DNA of 64,000 bases, taken from the NCBI RefSeq assembly GCF_000805455.1, contig NZ_JSUS01000064.1:310001-374000 (forward strand). The letters run 5' to 3'. A program made the translations under genes and the position numbers. This stretch comes from Acinetobacter sp. A47. Lineage in GTDB: Bacteria; Pseudomonadota; Gammaproteobacteria; Pseudomonadales; Moraxellaceae. Positions 18,085 to 28,738 of the stretch are shown here, in pieces (within the stretch, counting starts at the first letter, position 1; each line of letters starts with the position of its first letter). The notes beneath the pieces are model-generated. The model did no database searches, had not been told where the DNA came from, and saw only the letters and a program-made list of their open reading frames with translations.

Positions 18085-18271
18085 ATCATTTTCCTAAAGT
18101 ATTTGTTATGCACTTTTTAGGATAAGAAATTCATCAAATAAAACAGTGGTGTTCGAGTTAATAGTTTAGGCAGCTCTGTTAAGTATAAGATGAAAATGCA
18201 ACAGAACGTTTCTTTTTGTATGTTTTGCCGGCGCTAAAGCGGCTTGGGTTCAACAAGAATATCGACGGTTT

Positions 18272-18302
18272 TTGCCAATTTGATCCAAAACTCCTGTATA
18301 AT
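18272..18302 (+). promoter_or_regulatory. Probable mnmG promoter
   Basis: A perfect -10 box TATAAT (18297-18302) stands 33 bases before the mnmG start. TTGCCA at 18272-18277 is the best -35, with a long 19-base spacer. Confidence 0.45.
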
Positions 18303-18335
18303 ACTCTGTCATTTTTTGAATACATATTTACCACT

Positions 18336-20216
18336 ATGCACTATCCTAAAGTTTACGACGTTATCGTAATTGGTGGCGGTCACGCTGGTACGGAAGCGGC
18401 GCTTGCTGCGGCTCGTATGGGAAGACAAACATTATTGTTGACGCATAATATTGAAACTTTGGGGCAGATGAGCTGTAACCCGGCAATTGGTGGTATTGGT
18501 AAATCACATCTGGTCCGTGAGATCGATGCCCTGGGCGGCGCAATGGCCCTTGCGGCAGATAAGGGCGGTATCCAGTTCCGTATTCTCAACTCGCGTAAGG
18601 GCGCTGCTGTTCGTGCAACACGTGCACAGGCAGACCGTGTACGCTATAAAGCTGCTATTCGTCATACTCTGGAAAATCAGGCCAATCTGGATATCTTCCA
18701 GCAGGCAGCGGATGACCTGATTGTTGAAGGCGATACAGTGAAGGGTGTGGTGACCCAGATGGGAATCCGTTTTGACACCAAAACGGTTGTACTGACCACA
18801 GGAACCTTTCTGGGCGGCGTGATTCATGTCGGTTTACAAAACTCAAGTGGTGGCCGGGCAGGTGATCCTCCATCAATTGCACTGGCGCATCGTTTACGTG
18901 AACTCAAACTTCCGGTTGGACGTTTAAAAACAGGTACGCCTCCGCGTATTGATGCCCGTACTGTTGATTTCTCTGTCATGACGCCACAACCGGGCGATTT
19001 CCCGTCACCGGTAATGTCATTTATGGGCGATGTATCCATGCATCCTGAGCAGGTCAATTGCTATATCACCCATACCAGTGAAAAAACCCATGAAATTATT
19101 CGTGGCGGTCTGGACCGTTCACCGATGTATACCGGTGTGATTGAGGGTGTAGGGCCACGTTATTGCCCTTCAATTGAAGACAAGATTCATCGTTTTGCCG
19201 ATAAAGACTCGCATCAGGTCTTCCTGGAGCCAGAAGGTCTGGATACCCATGAGCTTTATCCAAACGGTATTTCGACTTCATTACCATTTGATGTGCAGTT
19301 CAATCTGGTTCGTTCGATTCGCGGTATGGAAAATGCACATATCCTGCGTCCTGGCTATGCCATTGAATATGATTATTTCAATCCACAGGCACTGAAATTT
19401 ACGCTGGAAACCAAAGCCATTCAGAACTTGTATTTTGCCGGTCAGATTAACGGTACTACAGGTTATGAAGAAGCGGGCGCACAAGGTTTGCTGGCCGGTC
19501 TAAATGCTGCACGCCGTGCCTGGGAGCAGGATGAGTGGACGCCGAAACGTGATCAGGCATATATGGGTGTACTGGTCGATGACCTGATTACGCTGGGAAC
19601 AAAAGAGCCATACCGTATGTTTACCTCACGTGCGGAATACCGCCTGATGTTGCGCGAAGACAATGCGGATCAGCGTTTAACGACAATTGGTCGTGAGCTT
19701 GGTCTGGTCGATGACGAGCGTTGGGCAGCTTATAGCGAGAAAATGGAAGCAGTTGAGCGCGAAACTTCCCGTTTACAGCATTTGTGGGCAGCGCCAAATA
19801 ATCCGATGGGTAAAAAATTCGTTGAGATGACGGGCGCTGATCTGAGCAAGGAATGTAGTGCGATTGACTTGCTTAAACGTCCAAATATTAACTTTGAGCA
19901 AATTGCAGAATTAACCGGTTCGGAAGTTTCACAGCAAGTGGGTGAGCAAATCGAAATTGCGGTGAAGTATGAAGGTTATATTAACCGTCAGCATGAAGAT
20001 GTTGCCCAGCTAAAACGCCTTGAGGAAACTCGTATACCGGCTGATTTTGAATATGACGGTATTTCAGGTTTATCGCGTGAGATTACCTTGAAGTTAAAAA
20101 CTGTACGTCCGGAAACTCTGGCACAAGCAAGCCGTATTCCGGGGGTGACACCAGCGGCTGTACAGTTACTGATGATTACCATCCGTAAAAATAATATGGC
20201 AAAGAAGTCGGCATAA
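18336..20216 (+). CDS. mnmG: tRNA uridine-5-carboxymethylaminomethyl modification enzyme
   Basis: MnmG (GidA) works with MnmE to modify U34 of tRNAs reading split codon boxes, using FAD and methylene-THF. The true start is the ATG at 18336 ([14 protein letters not shown]); the frame is open another 40 codons upstream, but that region holds the promoter. The FAD-binding [17 protein letters not shown] is at the N-terminus, followed by [31 protein letters not shown] and [12 protein letters not shown]. Length is 626 residues against 629 in E. coli. A strong terminator follows. Confidence 0.97.
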   Translation: MHYPKVYDVIVIGGGHAGTEAALAAARMGRQTLLLTHNIETLGQMSCNPAIGGIGKSHLVREIDALGGAMALAADKGGIQFRILNSRKGAAVRATRAQADRVRYKAAIRHTLENQANLDIFQQAADDLIVEGDTVKGVVTQMGIRFDTKTVVLTTGTFLGGVIHVGLQNSSGGRAGDPPSIALAHRLRELKLPVGRLKTGTPPRIDARTVDFSVMTPQPGDFPSPVMSFMGDVSMHPEQVNCYITHTSEKTHEIIRGGLDRSPMYTGVIEGVGPRYCPSIEDKIHRFADKDSHQVFLEPEGLDTHELYPNGISTSLPFDVQFNLVRSIRGMENAHILRPGYAIEYDYFNPQALKFTLETKAIQNLYFAGQINGTTGYEEAGAQGLLAGLNAARRAWEQDEWTPKRDQAYMGVLVDDLITLGTKEPYRMFTSRAEYRLMLREDNADQRLTTIGRELGLVDDERWAAYSEKMEAVERETSRLQHLWAAPNNPMGKKFVEMTGADLSKECSAIDLLKRPNINFEQIAELTGSEVSQQVGEQIEIAVKYEGYINRQHEDVAQLKRLEETRIPADFEYDGISGLSREITLKLKTVRPETLAQASRIPGVTPAAVQLLMITIRKNNMAKKSA

Positions 20217-20247
20217 CTGATAGCTTGGTCTATCAGAAACTGACATT

Positions 20248-20279
20248 AAAAACACCCTTGATCATAAGGGTGTTTTTTT
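20248..20279 (+). terminator. Terminator of mnmG
   Basis: AACACCCTT and AAGGGTGTT arms around ATCAT... are followed by TTTTTTTC, about 30 bases past the mnmG stop. Confidence 0.9.
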
Positions 20280-20327
20280 CTATGGATGCTTTATCCTGAT
20301 CATCTGGACTGGCTGAGGGCGTGGTAA

Positions 20328-20660
20328 ATGAAGAACTGGATTATCTTGTTTATTGCAATTATTGCAGAAGTGATTGCGACTTCGGCATTAAAAAGTAGTG
20401 AGGGCTTTACCAAACCGGTTGCTTCAATTGTTGTGGTGGTCGGGTATCTGGTTGCATTCTATTGCCTGTCCTTGACCCTTAAAACCATTCCTGTCGGGAT
20501 TGCGTATGCCATCTGGTCTGGAGTCGGAATTGTCCTGATTACCACGGTAGCCTGGTTTGTATTTGACCAGAAACTGGATGTTTGGGGGATCATTGGCATA
20601 GTGCTGATCATGAGTGGGGTACTGATCTTAAATCTGTTGTCAAAATCTGCTACACATTAA
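20328..20660 (+). CDS. SMR-family multidrug efflux protein (EmrE/AbeS-like)
   Basis: This 110-residue protein has four hydrophobic helices and acts as a dimer exchanging protons for cationic drugs. The membrane-embedded glutamate essential for transport is in [18 protein letters not shown] (residue 14), as in EmrE. The helix 3 motif [20 protein letters not shown] matches EmrE and the Acinetobacter pump AbeS closely rather than the guanidinium exporters (SugE/Gdx). It is probably an AbeS-type pump, but orthology to AbeS itself is not proven. It starts 48 bases after the mnmG terminator, so it has its own promoter. Confidence 0.9.
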   Translation: MKNWIILFIAIIAEVIATSALKSSEGFTKPVASIVVVVGYLVAFYCLSLTLKTIPVGIAYAIWSGVGIVLITTVAWFVFDQKLDVWGIIGIVLIMSGVLILNLLSKSATH

Positions 20661-20790
20661 TGCAGCCTCTTAAAACCGAACCTAAATTTCACTTTTAGCC
20701 AGGCACTGTTATGTGTGCATTGCTTATTGGCCGGATTGAATAGGTTGGTCTAAAACAGCTGATAAGGCGGCGAAGGGGCGTGCGATTCGG

Positions 20791-21024
20791 TCAGGCACTT
20801 TCTTGATCAGTTTGATTTAAGATGAGCGCTTTAACTTTTGTGGCTTTTTCAAAATGATCAAGCCGATGTTGCATAATCCACCAGTGCGCTGCTTCCATCA
20901 AACATTCAGGATCATCATTTTTATTGGCAAAAAAAGCATAAAATGACAGCCCGACATCACTGCCTTTTTTGGCAATTTTTTCTTCGCAGACTTGAATAAT
21001 TTTGGCCTTGAGTTCAGCTCTCAT
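20791..21024 (-). CDS. Small conserved hypothetical protein (77 aa)
   Basis: The product is not recognised. It is a soluble, mostly helical 77-residue protein with a Trp pair (AAHWWIMQH) and no signal peptide or membrane segment. The start ATG at 21024 has no obvious ribosome binding site, so the exact start is uncertain. It lies alone in the space between the SMR pump and the TonB receptor, convergent with the pump. Confidence 0.65.
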   Translation of the reverse strand: MRAELKAKIIQVCEEKIAKKGSDVGLSFYAFFANKNDDPECLMEAAHWWIMQHRLDHFEKATKVKALILNQTDQESA

Positions 21025-21260
21025 ATTTGAATAATCCGGGGCTTGATCGGGGACGACATAGCATACCTGTCTGATTTGTTAAGTTTCAATGCAAACTACC
21101 ATAAAGTCATTTTTGATATAAAAGGCAAATATCCTCAATCAAGGCAAACCGTACCTTTATTCCGGGCAGTTTGTGGAAAGTTAACAATCCATATCCATTT
21201 CGCTAAAAAGCCGACTGTTTAACAAATAGACAGAAAAAATGAAATCAATAGAAAAGTAAT

Positions 21261-21279
21261 GAAAATGAGAATGATTTTT
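21261..21279 (+). promoter_or_regulatory. Fur box upstream of the TonB receptor
   Basis: GAAAATGAGAATGATTTTT matches the 19-bp Fur consensus at about 14 positions. It overlaps the likely -35 region (TTTATT, 16-base spacer, TATATT) 70-90 bases before the receptor start. This implies repression in iron-replete cells. The rest of the 324-base gap (21025-21348) shows nothing else. Confidence 0.7.
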
Positions 21280-21348
21280 ATTAAAATTGTTGCGTTTGTA
21301 TATTTTTAAGTTTTTTTTAATTTTAGTCTGCGTTTTTCTGGAAATTTT

Positions 21349-23595
21349 ATGAATTCTTCTTGCTTGGGTGGAAGTGGTGCACCTGTTTTTAAGTTTAGTC
21401 TGTTCAGTATCATGATGTTGCAAGCGCACTATGCGATTGCCAATGAGACCAACGCCCCAACCGCAGTGATGCCAACCATTAAAATCGAGGCAATGAGCGA
21501 GCTGGATCCAGTCAAGAGTTATATCGATTATCAACAAGCCAGTGTCACACGTAATGGACTCAATAAAAAAGATATTCCACAGACCATTGATACCATTGAT
21601 GTGCAAAAGTACAAAATTTATGGGGCCAATGACTTGAGTGTGATGCTGCAAGGTACAGCTGGGGTTTCCACCGGGTATGACATGCGTGGTGATGGCATTA
21701 ATTTAAGAGGATTCAATGCAGATACAGGCGATATTTATCGTGACGGTATCCGGGAAAGCGGACAGGTGCGCCGTAGCACTGCCAATATTGAGCGGATCGA
21801 GATTTTAAAAGGCCCGGCCTCTGTACTTTATGGACGTAGTTCGGGGGGAGGTGTCATTAATATGGTGAGTAAGTTTGCCAATTTTGACTCAAAAAGTTCG
21901 GTTGGGGTTTATGGTGGTTCTTATGATAATTATGGCACCACCCTCGATTTAAATCAGGTGCTGACCGATAATGTTGCGGTACGTTTAACTGGGGAATATG
22001 GCCAGTCAGATAGCTTCCGTTCAGGAATCGAAAATAAGATCGAAATGCTGTCACCAAGTTTTACTTATAAAAATGATGAAGGGCTTACCTGGACGATGCA
22101 ATATACCTATGACAAATTGCATCGGGTTCCAGACCGTGGTCCATCTTATACGGCTTTGCCAAAGGGCACTTCGATCAAGACCGGTTTTGCGCAGGAAGGA
22201 GATTTCGTCAATGATATCCTGCAGGTTGCACGTTCTGACCTGAATTACGAGTTTGCGCCAAACTGGAATTTCCACTGGGCATTGAGCTATCGTCAGGCTG
22301 AACAAAACTTTGATCATTTTTATGGTGGTACCTACTGTGCGACCAGATCAACTACAAGTAATGGTGAAAGCAGTAGGGTTGGAGACAGTAATTATGTCCC
22401 GGAGGAGCAACGCCGTTGCTATAATAATGTAGGAAAAATTTCGCAAAATTATTATTGGCAGAAAACAAATAATAAAACCACCAGCAATACCTTTGATATT
22501 CGTGGTGAGTTTGATACTGGTCGTTTAAAGCATAACCTGCTGGTCGGAGCCGACTGGACCTACGAACAACGTGAACCGCTATTGGCAAATAAAAATATGA
22601 ATGGTTCAAGAATTGACGGATTTTATGATCCATTAACAGGTGCGCTTACACAACAAAATCGCGCAGGTAATAAAGCCATTAATCAACATAACTACAACCA
22701 GTCAGAAGGTTATGGTTTATTTATCCAGGATTTAATTAGCTTTAATGACTATTTTAAAGTCATGCTGGGTGGGCGCTATGACTATTTTAGTTCACAAACC
22801 ACTAACCGCCTAAAAAACAGTGGCGATAAAGACTACCAGCGCAGCATTGATGGAGAAAGTTTTAGCCCTAATATCGGTTTTATCTGGCAACCTGTTGAAA
22901 GCCAAAGCTTCTATGCCTCTTACAGTAAAAGCTTTGCACCATTTGGTGGCCGGGTTGGGGTAAATGTCGTATCTGCAAATACTGATGTAAATGCATTTGA
23001 TGCTAAACCACAATATAACGAACAGTATGAAGTCGGGGTGAAGAGCGACTGGTTAAATGACCGTTTAAGTACCCAGCTTTCTGTTTATGATATCCGTAAG
23101 AATAATATCCGTTATCAGCCAGAACCTGAAAATAAACCTGAAGAATGGGTTGTCGGTGGACAGCATCAGTCCAAGGGTGTTGAGTTTAGCTTTATTGGGC
23201 GGGCATTAGACAATCTTTTTGTCCGTGGCGGTTATAGTTACATGGATACCGAGGTGACTAAGGATCACAAGCCGGACAATGTCGGCAAGGTTTTAAACAA
23301 TACGCCGCGTCATACCGGAAATCTGTTTGTTCGCTATTTACCAACCGATAAGATTTATGGTGAAGTCGGCGCAACATATGTGGGTGATGCTAAAATTTAT
23401 CCAAATGGTAATCTGGATCGGGTTGCGAATGATTTTGCCGGTTTTACCCGCCTTGATGCAGCAATTGGCTATAGTGCCAATCCATGGAACCTTACTCTTG
23501 CGGTCAATAATCTGACGAATAAAGAGTACTGGCGTTCAGAGTCAATGCCGGGAACTCCACGCAATTTCTTGGTGCGTTTAAATTACCAGTTCTAG
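21349..23595 (+). CDS. TonB-dependent siderophore receptor
   Basis: This is a 748-residue outer-membrane gated channel for a ferric siderophore, energised by TonB. A signal peptide ends at AIA before NETN. The plug domain (about residues 75-190) contains DIPQTIDTID, GVSTGYDMRGDGINLRGF and IERIEILKGPASVLYGR, then SSGGGVINMVSK. The 22-strand barrel follows, ending in the aromatic LVRLNYQF. The domain plan is that of catecholate/hydroxamate receptors (the TonB-siderophore family). The ligand cannot be named: no siderophore biosynthesis or PiuC-type gene is nearby. The upstream Fur box fits iron control. Confidence 0.92.
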   Translation: MNSSCLGGSGAPVFKFSLFSIMMLQAHYAIANETNAPTAVMPTIKIEAMSELDPVKSYIDYQQASVTRNGLNKKDIPQTIDTIDVQKYKIYGANDLSVMLQGTAGVSTGYDMRGDGINLRGFNADTGDIYRDGIRESGQVRRSTANIERIEILKGPASVLYGRSSGGGVINMVSKFANFDSKSSVGVYGGSYDNYGTTLDLNQVLTDNVAVRLTGEYGQSDSFRSGIENKIEMLSPSFTYKNDEGLTWTMQYTYDKLHRVPDRGPSYTALPKGTSIKTGFAQEGDFVNDILQVARSDLNYEFAPNWNFHWALSYRQAEQNFDHFYGGTYCATRSTTSNGESSRVGDSNYVPEEQRRCYNNVGKISQNYYWQKTNNKTTSNTFDIRGEFDTGRLKHNLLVGADWTYEQREPLLANKNMNGSRIDGFYDPLTGALTQQNRAGNKAINQHNYNQSEGYGLFIQDLISFNDYFKVMLGGRYDYFSSQTTNRLKNSGDKDYQRSIDGESFSPNIGFIWQPVESQSFYASYSKSFAPFGGRVGVNVVSANTDVNAFDAKPQYNEQYEVGVKSDWLNDRLSTQLSVYDIRKNNIRYQPEPENKPEEWVVGGQHQSKGVEFSFIGRALDNLFVRGGYSYMDTEVTKDHKPDNVGKVLNNTPRHTGNLFVRYLPTDKIYGEVGATYVGDAKIYPNGNLDRVANDFAGFTRLDAAIGYSANPWNLTLAVNNLTNKEYWRSESMPGTPRNFLVRLNYQF

Positions 23596-23631
23596 AGTAT
23601 TGATCTGGCTTTATGGTCAATTTGCTTTTTG

Positions 23632-23662
23632 AATATCCCTGTTCTGGCAGGGATATTTTTTT
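23632..23662 (+). terminator. Terminator of the TonB receptor
   Basis: AATATCCCT and AGGGATATT arms close an 8-base loop and are followed by TTTTT, about 37 bases past the stop. The remaining bases to 23915 hold no recognised gene. Confidence 0.85.
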
Positions 23663-23915
23663 GAAGGGGTTCAAGAAAAAAAGCTCGAAATAAAAAGCTG
23701 CTTCTGGGCCTTATCGTCTTGCGATATAAAATGTCATTGCTTAAATTACGGTAATATTCTACTATTTGATTGAGTAAAAAATATTCATCCAAGCATTAAA
23801 AACAACTGTATAATTGTGACGTGGTTAACATTTTTGGTTTTATTATGCTTATTTTTACTTCGTTTGGTACTTTTTTGCTAGTATTAAAGCAAATATTAAA
23901 ATAGAGATAATAATA

Positions 23916-24101
23916 ATGAAGATTGTAGTGACACTACTCGTAAGCTTTGCGATTCTGGTTCTAGGCTATGTGGCTTATGTGGATGCCCAAACAAAAAAAC
24001 GTCAGGAACTTATCAAGGTCGTTGAGGATGCTGAACATAGCCTGAATACTATTCAGCATGATCCCCGTACACATTTATCTTCTTATAAACCCAACCATTA
24101 G
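23916..24101 (+). CDS. Small single-helix membrane protein (61 aa)
   Basis: The protein is unrecognised. It begins MKIVVTLLVSFAILVLGYVAYVDA, either one inner-membrane helix or an uncleaved signal anchor, followed by a charged helical segment (KKRQELIKVVEDAEHSLN) exposed on one side. The ATG follows AGAGATAATAATA, a purine-rich weak site. The amphipathic layout and clean start favour a real gene. A possible -10 (TAGTAT) is seen just upstream near 23876. Neighbours give no clue to its role. Confidence 0.65.
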   Translation: MKIVVTLLVSFAILVLGYVAYVDAQTKKRQELIKVVEDAEHSLNTIQHDPRTHLSSYKPNH

Positions 24102-24227
24102 TTGATCAGCTCTTGAGTATGCTGGGGAAGTGCTGTGCTTTTGGGGAGTTCGCCGATTAAGTGATCTTTTTTTACTTTGTGGTGCGCAAGTTTTAATGAG
24201 AATCTGCTAAAATATTTGCCACTAAAT

Positions 24228-24257
24228 AAAAAGCTGCATCAAGAAATGCGGCTTTTT
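24228..24257 (+). terminator. Strong terminator before the purine permease leader
   Basis: AAAAAGCTGCAT and ATGCGGCTTTTT arms give a 12-bp stem (one G-U) with a 6-base loop and built-in U tract. It lies 127 bases after the 61-residue gene and separates it from the permease transcript. The 24102-24227 stretch before it has no seen gene; a small RNA is possible. Confidence 0.8.
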
Positions 24258-24304
24258 ACGTTTTGATAGCGAAATTAAATTTATACATGTTGTCTATGTA
24301 ACAA

Positions 24305-24408
24305 GTACCAAGCTGGCATATAGATTGCTTTCTAGCTTCGGGTACTCTTTTGTGCAAATTCAAACAAGATTGTCGCACAAGAGGATAGATTTCACGTCCT
24401 ACGATCTT
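24305..24408 (+). promoter_or_regulatory. Structured leader of the purine permease (candidate riboswitch)
   Basis: Pairings found by hand: P1, GTACC-AAGCT (24305-24314) with AGCTT-cg-GGTAC (24334-24345), 10 bp with a 2-base bulge. P2, CTCTT-tt-GTGC (24345-24355) with GCAC-AAGAG (24375-24383), 9 bp. The P2 loop AAGATTGT (24366-24373) can pair over 8 bases with ACGATCTT (24401-24408), one G-U pair, forming a pseudoknot 22 bases before the start codon. A competing AGGA/TCCT stem (24382-24385 with 24397-24400) overlaps P2. This does not match the purine aptamer core or any class I recognise. Confidence 0.5.
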
Positions 24409-24430
24409 AGATTTTAACAGGTGCTATGTT

Positions 24431-25750
24431 ATGACAACGCCTAATGCTTCAGCTGGTTTGTTAGAACGCTTATTTAAATTAAGCGATAACAAAACTAACT
24501 TTAGAACGGAAGTTTTGGCAGGTGTAACCACATTCTTAACCATGTGTTACATCATTATTGTAAATCCGCTTATTCTTTCTGAAACCGGAATGGATCATGG
24601 TGCGGTGTTTGTTGCGACCTGTCTGGCTGCTGCAATCGGCTGTTTGGTTATGGGGATTATTGCGAATTATCCAATCGCATTAGCACCTGGTATGGGCTTG
24701 AATGCTTATTTTACTTATTCCGTCTGTCTTGGCATGGGTGTTCCATGGCAAACTGCGCTGGCCGCAGTTTTTGTCTCAGGCATTATTTTCCTGGCGATCA
24801 GCTTCTTCAAAATCCGTGAAGCCATTGTCAATGCAATTCCGATGTCACTCAAGTTTGCCATTGGGGGCGGTATTGGTTTGTTCCTGGCTTTGGTTGCATT
24901 AAAGAACTCAGGGATTATTGTTGCAAATCAGGCAACCTTGGTTGGTTTGGGTGATATTAAACAGCCAACCGTGTTACTTGCCTTGTTCGGCTTTTTGCTG
25001 ATTGTGTTGTTACATCAGTTTAAAGTACGTGGTGCAATCATTATCAGCATCTTGGCTGTAACTGCAATCGCGACATTACTGGGTTTAAACGAATTTAAAG
25101 GCGTAGTGGGAGAGATTCCTTCAATTGCGCCGACATTCATGCAAATGGACTTTGAAGGTCTGTTTACAGCCAGTATGGTGGGCGTGATCTTTGTCTTCTT
25201 TATTGTTGACCTGTTCGACAGTACCGGGACACTGGTTGGGGTTTCGCATCGGGCGGGTTTGTTACAAGATGGCAAATTACCGCGATTGAAAAAAGCCTTG
25301 TTTGCTGACTCAACTGCCATTGTTGCGGGTGCTGCCTTAGGTACTTCATCAACCACACCTTATATTGAATCGGCATCTGGTGTTGCAGCAGGCGGCCGTA
25401 CTGGTTTGACGGCTGTTGTTGTCGCATGCCTGTTTGTAGGCTGTTTGTTCCTTGCGCCATTGGCTCAATCTGTTCCGGGTTTTGCAACTGCTCCGGCACT
25501 ATTGTTTATTGGTGTATTGATGATTCAGGGAATCACCAATATTGACTGGGATGATATTACTGAAGCTGTGCCTGCATTTTTAACTATCGTATTCATGCCG
25601 TTTGCATATTCAATCGCTGATGGTATTGCGATGGGCTTTATCAGTTATGCATTAGTCAAGCTGTTAACAGGCAAGGCAAAAACCGTACCATACATGGTGT
25701 GGATTATCGCTGCGCTTTGGGTATTCAAATTTGCTGCCTTTGGTGGTTAA
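24431..25750 (+). CDS. NCS2-family adenine/guanine/hypoxanthine permease
   Basis: This 439-residue inner-membrane protein of the AzgA/PbuG branch of the nucleobase-cation symporter-2 family brings purine bases into the cell with protons. It has about 12-14 hydrophobic segments. Family motifs are TEVLAGVTTFLTMCYIIIVNP near the N-terminus, APGMGLNAYFTYSVCLGMG, VDLFDSTGTLVGVSHRAGLL and LGTSSTTPYIESASGVAAGGRTG. The exact purine is not decidable from sequence, but the next gene is a probable adenine deaminase, so adenine is the best guess. A long structured leader precedes it. Confidence 0.93.
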   Translation: MTTPNASAGLLERLFKLSDNKTNFRTEVLAGVTTFLTMCYIIIVNPLILSETGMDHGAVFVATCLAAAIGCLVMGIIANYPIALAPGMGLNAYFTYSVCLGMGVPWQTALAAVFVSGIIFLAISFFKIREAIVNAIPMSLKFAIGGGIGLFLALVALKNSGIIVANQATLVGLGDIKQPTVLLALFGFLLIVLLHQFKVRGAIIISILAVTAIATLLGLNEFKGVVGEIPSIAPTFMQMDFEGLFTASMVGVIFVFFIVDLFDSTGTLVGVSHRAGLLQDGKLPRLKKALFADSTAIVAGAALGTSSTTPYIESASGVAAGGRTGLTAVVVACLFVGCLFLAPLAQSVPGFATAPALLFIGVLMIQGITNIDWDDITEAVPAFLTIVFMPFAYSIADGIAMGFISYALVKLLTGKAKTVPYMVWIIAALWVFKFAAFGG

Positions 25751-25811
25751 TCTCATATTTATCATTTTTACCTTATTCCTTGCTTGTATTGTTATTCAGG
25801 CAGGGAACCCG

Positions 25812-26861
<1,050 letters not shown>

Positions 26862-26872
26862 ATGGTTCACAT

Positions 26873-26901
26873 AAAAAAAACCGCGTAAAGCGGTTTTTTT
26901 T
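26873..26901. terminator. Bidirectional terminator between the deaminase and cytochrome b561
   Basis: AAAAAAAACCGC and GCGGTTTTTTTT arms around GTAAA act for both converging genes, with U tracts on both strands. Confidence 0.9.
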
Positions 26902-26914
26902 ATGTCTGCATGTT

Positions 26915-27472
26915 TTACTTTTTCGGCTGACGTAACATGCTCAGTAGCACATTATCTTTATCAACTACATGGTGCTTGATTGCGGCCAGTATATGTCCTG
27001 CAACCAGCAAGCCTGCGAACCATGACAGATAAATATGCAGAGGCTTGACGATGGCAAGCAGGTCCGGATTGTCCTGCACTAGACGTGGAATTTCGAATAA
27101 ATACAGTACAGGTGCCGGGTGACCGGCGCTCCAGCTAAATAAACAGCCTGTAATCGGAAGGGCCAGCAACATTAAGTACAGAAAGAAATGTCCGGCATGG
27201 GCGAGGGTTTTCATCATGGGCGACATGCTGTCCGGAAGTTGCGGGACAGGATGGGTATAGCGCCATAAAATCCGGATTACGACCAGAAAAATAATTGTTG
27301 TGGCAATATTTTTATGAAGTGTAATGACATTTCCTTTAAAGCTGCCATCAACCTCGTAGCTGAGAAAGTTACCACTATAAAAGCCGATCAGCCAGGCAAT
27401 AATAAAAATTGCAGCCATAAGCCAATGAAGAATTTGTGCTGTCCGTGTGTAATATTGGGCTGAGGTTGACAT
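26915..27472 (-). CDS. Cytochrome b561
   Basis: This 185-residue inner-membrane di-haem b-type cytochrome of the YodB/YceJ family carries electrons between the quinone pool and periplasmic acceptors. It has four hydrophobic helices; candidate haem ligands are H16 (QILHWLMAAIF), the His in ITLHKN, and the two His in PLHIYLSWFAGLLVAGHILAA. The length matches the family. It is monocistronic and convergent with the deaminase over a shared terminator. Its specific partner is not evident from the neighbours. Confidence 0.9.
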   Translation of the reverse strand: MSTSAQYYTRTAQILHWLMAAIFIIAWLIGFYSGNFLSYEVDGSFKGNVITLHKNIATTIIFLVVIRILWRYTHPVPQLPDSMSPMMKTLAHAGHFFLYLMLLALPITGCLFSWSAGHPAPVLYLFEIPRLVQDNPDLLAIVKPLHIYLSWFAGLLVAGHILAAIKHHVVDKDNVLLSMLRQPKK

Positions 27473-27694
27473 CGCAACATCCTAGCTGTGATAGATGAGT
27501 CATTTAATTCTAAATAGCACGGTTTCATTCGCATACAACGTAAATGTAACGGAGCGTTTTATGGCTGCAACGGTTGAGCTGGGTTCCCGGTGCAACAATT
27601 GTTATATTATGTAAAGATTGCATTGAGTCATATCATAACGTCGGCCATTTAGGCACAATACGCCTGCCAAAAATTTAGATACAGGTTAGAAATC

Positions 27695-28078
27695 ATGAAA
27701 AAGTTGGTACTTGTTGTTGCCCCTGTTGTTTTAGCTTTAACAGGATGTGTAACTCCTGATGGAACAAGCTCGGCGGGTGCGACGTCTCAGCAACTGGGCA
27801 TGGCAGCATTAAAAGTTGCCGTAAATGCAAAATGTATTAATGAGATTAATACCTTGCCAGCATGGAAAACTGCGACCCGTGTAATGACTGCAGAGCAGCG
27901 TGATAGCATCCAGACTGAAGTGTGTGGTTGTGTGAGTGAAAAAGCGCCCAATAGCGTAACTGGCGTTGAGTTGGCGACGGCTGCAATTGATCCTGCTGCA
28001 CGCGCAACAATTGTGACTCAGGTGGTTTCACAGACGGTCAATGCATGTGTAGCTGAAACGTTCAAGAAAGCCGGTTAA
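27695..28078 (+). CDS. Small lipoprotein of unknown function
   Basis: This 127-residue protein has a lipoprotein signal ([18 protein letters not shown], lipobox LTGC, Cys at residue 18). The mature region has four further cysteines (NAKCIN, EVCGCV, NACVAE), suggesting disulfides in the periplasm. I do not recognise a known domain. The start follows AGGTTAGAAATC. It lies 38 bases upstream of rnhB on the same strand and may share its transcript, though no functional tie is evident. Confidence 0.85.
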   Translation: MKKLVLVVAPVVLALTGCVTPDGTSSAGATSQQLGMAALKVAVNAKCINEINTLPAWKTATRVMTAEQRDSIQTEVCGCVSEKAPNSVTGVELATAAIDPAARATIVTQVVSQTVNACVAETFKKAG

Positions 28079-28116
28079 TAAAGGCTGAGTCATCAGCCTG
28101 TTTTGAGAGATGTAGT

Positions 28117-28683
28117 ATGACAATTGCGGGTGTGGATGAAGCAGGGCGCGGGCCACTGGTGGGTTCTGTTGTTGCTGCTGCCGTCATTTTAGATCCAGAC
28201 AACCCGATAGAGGGGTTGAATGATTCTAAGAAGCTGACCGAAAAGAAGCGGGAAAAATTATTCCTGGAGATTCAGGAAAAAGCCTTGGCATGGTCGATTG
28301 CCGAAGCAACACATGCTGAAATTGATGAGCTTAATATCCTGCAGGCAACTTTTCTGGCAATGTGTCGTGCGGTGGATGGTTTGCATGCCCGGCCGCTCAA
28401 GGTGATTGTAGATGGGAATCAGATACCGAAAGGGATGGTGATTCCATGTGAAGCAATTGTGGGCGGGGATGCAAGTCATGCCGAGATCAGTGCAGCCAGT
28501 ATTCTGGCAAAAGTCACGCGTGATCGCCAGATGCAGGCCCTTGACCAGCAATATCCTGATTATGGTTTTGCAAAACATAAAGGATATCCAACCAAGGCTC
28601 ATTTTGAAGCGATCGCGGCCCATGGTGTCATTGATGAACACCGCCGCAGTTATGGGCCAGTTAAAAAAGCACTAGGCCTATAA
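28117..28683 (+). CDS. rnhB: Ribonuclease HII
   Basis: RnhB cuts the RNA strand of RNA-DNA hybrids and removes single ribonucleotides from DNA. The 188-residue protein begins directly with the catalytic motif [12 protein letters not shown], with further active-site residues in [30 protein letters not shown] and HKGYPTKAH. It lacks only the short N-terminal extension of the 198-residue E. coli protein. In E. coli rnhB lies near lpxB and dnaE; here it follows a lipoprotein gene and converges on csrA. Confidence 0.96.
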   Translation: MTIAGVDEAGRGPLVGSVVAAAVILDPDNPIEGLNDSKKLTEKKREKLFLEIQEKALAWSIAEATHAEIDELNILQATFLAMCRAVDGLHARPLKVIVDGNQIPKGMVIPCEAIVGGDASHAEISAASILAKVTRDRQMQALDQQYPDYGFAKHKGYPTKAHFEAIAAHGVIDEHRRSYGPVKKALGL

Positions 28684-28686
28684 ACA

Positions 28687-28716
28687 ATTAAAGCGACTAA
28701 GAATAGTCGCTTTAAT
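28687..28716. terminator. Terminator shared by rnhB and csrA
   Basis: ATTAAAGCGACTA and TAGTCGCTTTAAT are perfect 13-bp arms with a 4-base loop between converging genes. T-rich flanks occur on both sides. Confidence 0.75.
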
Positions 28717-28738
28717 CATTCAGAAAAAATTCTGCACA

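Noticed and set aside
24305..24430. Classical purine (guanine/adenine) riboswitch before the permease
   Set aside because: The stem-junction core residues of that aptamer are not present, although the region is structured.
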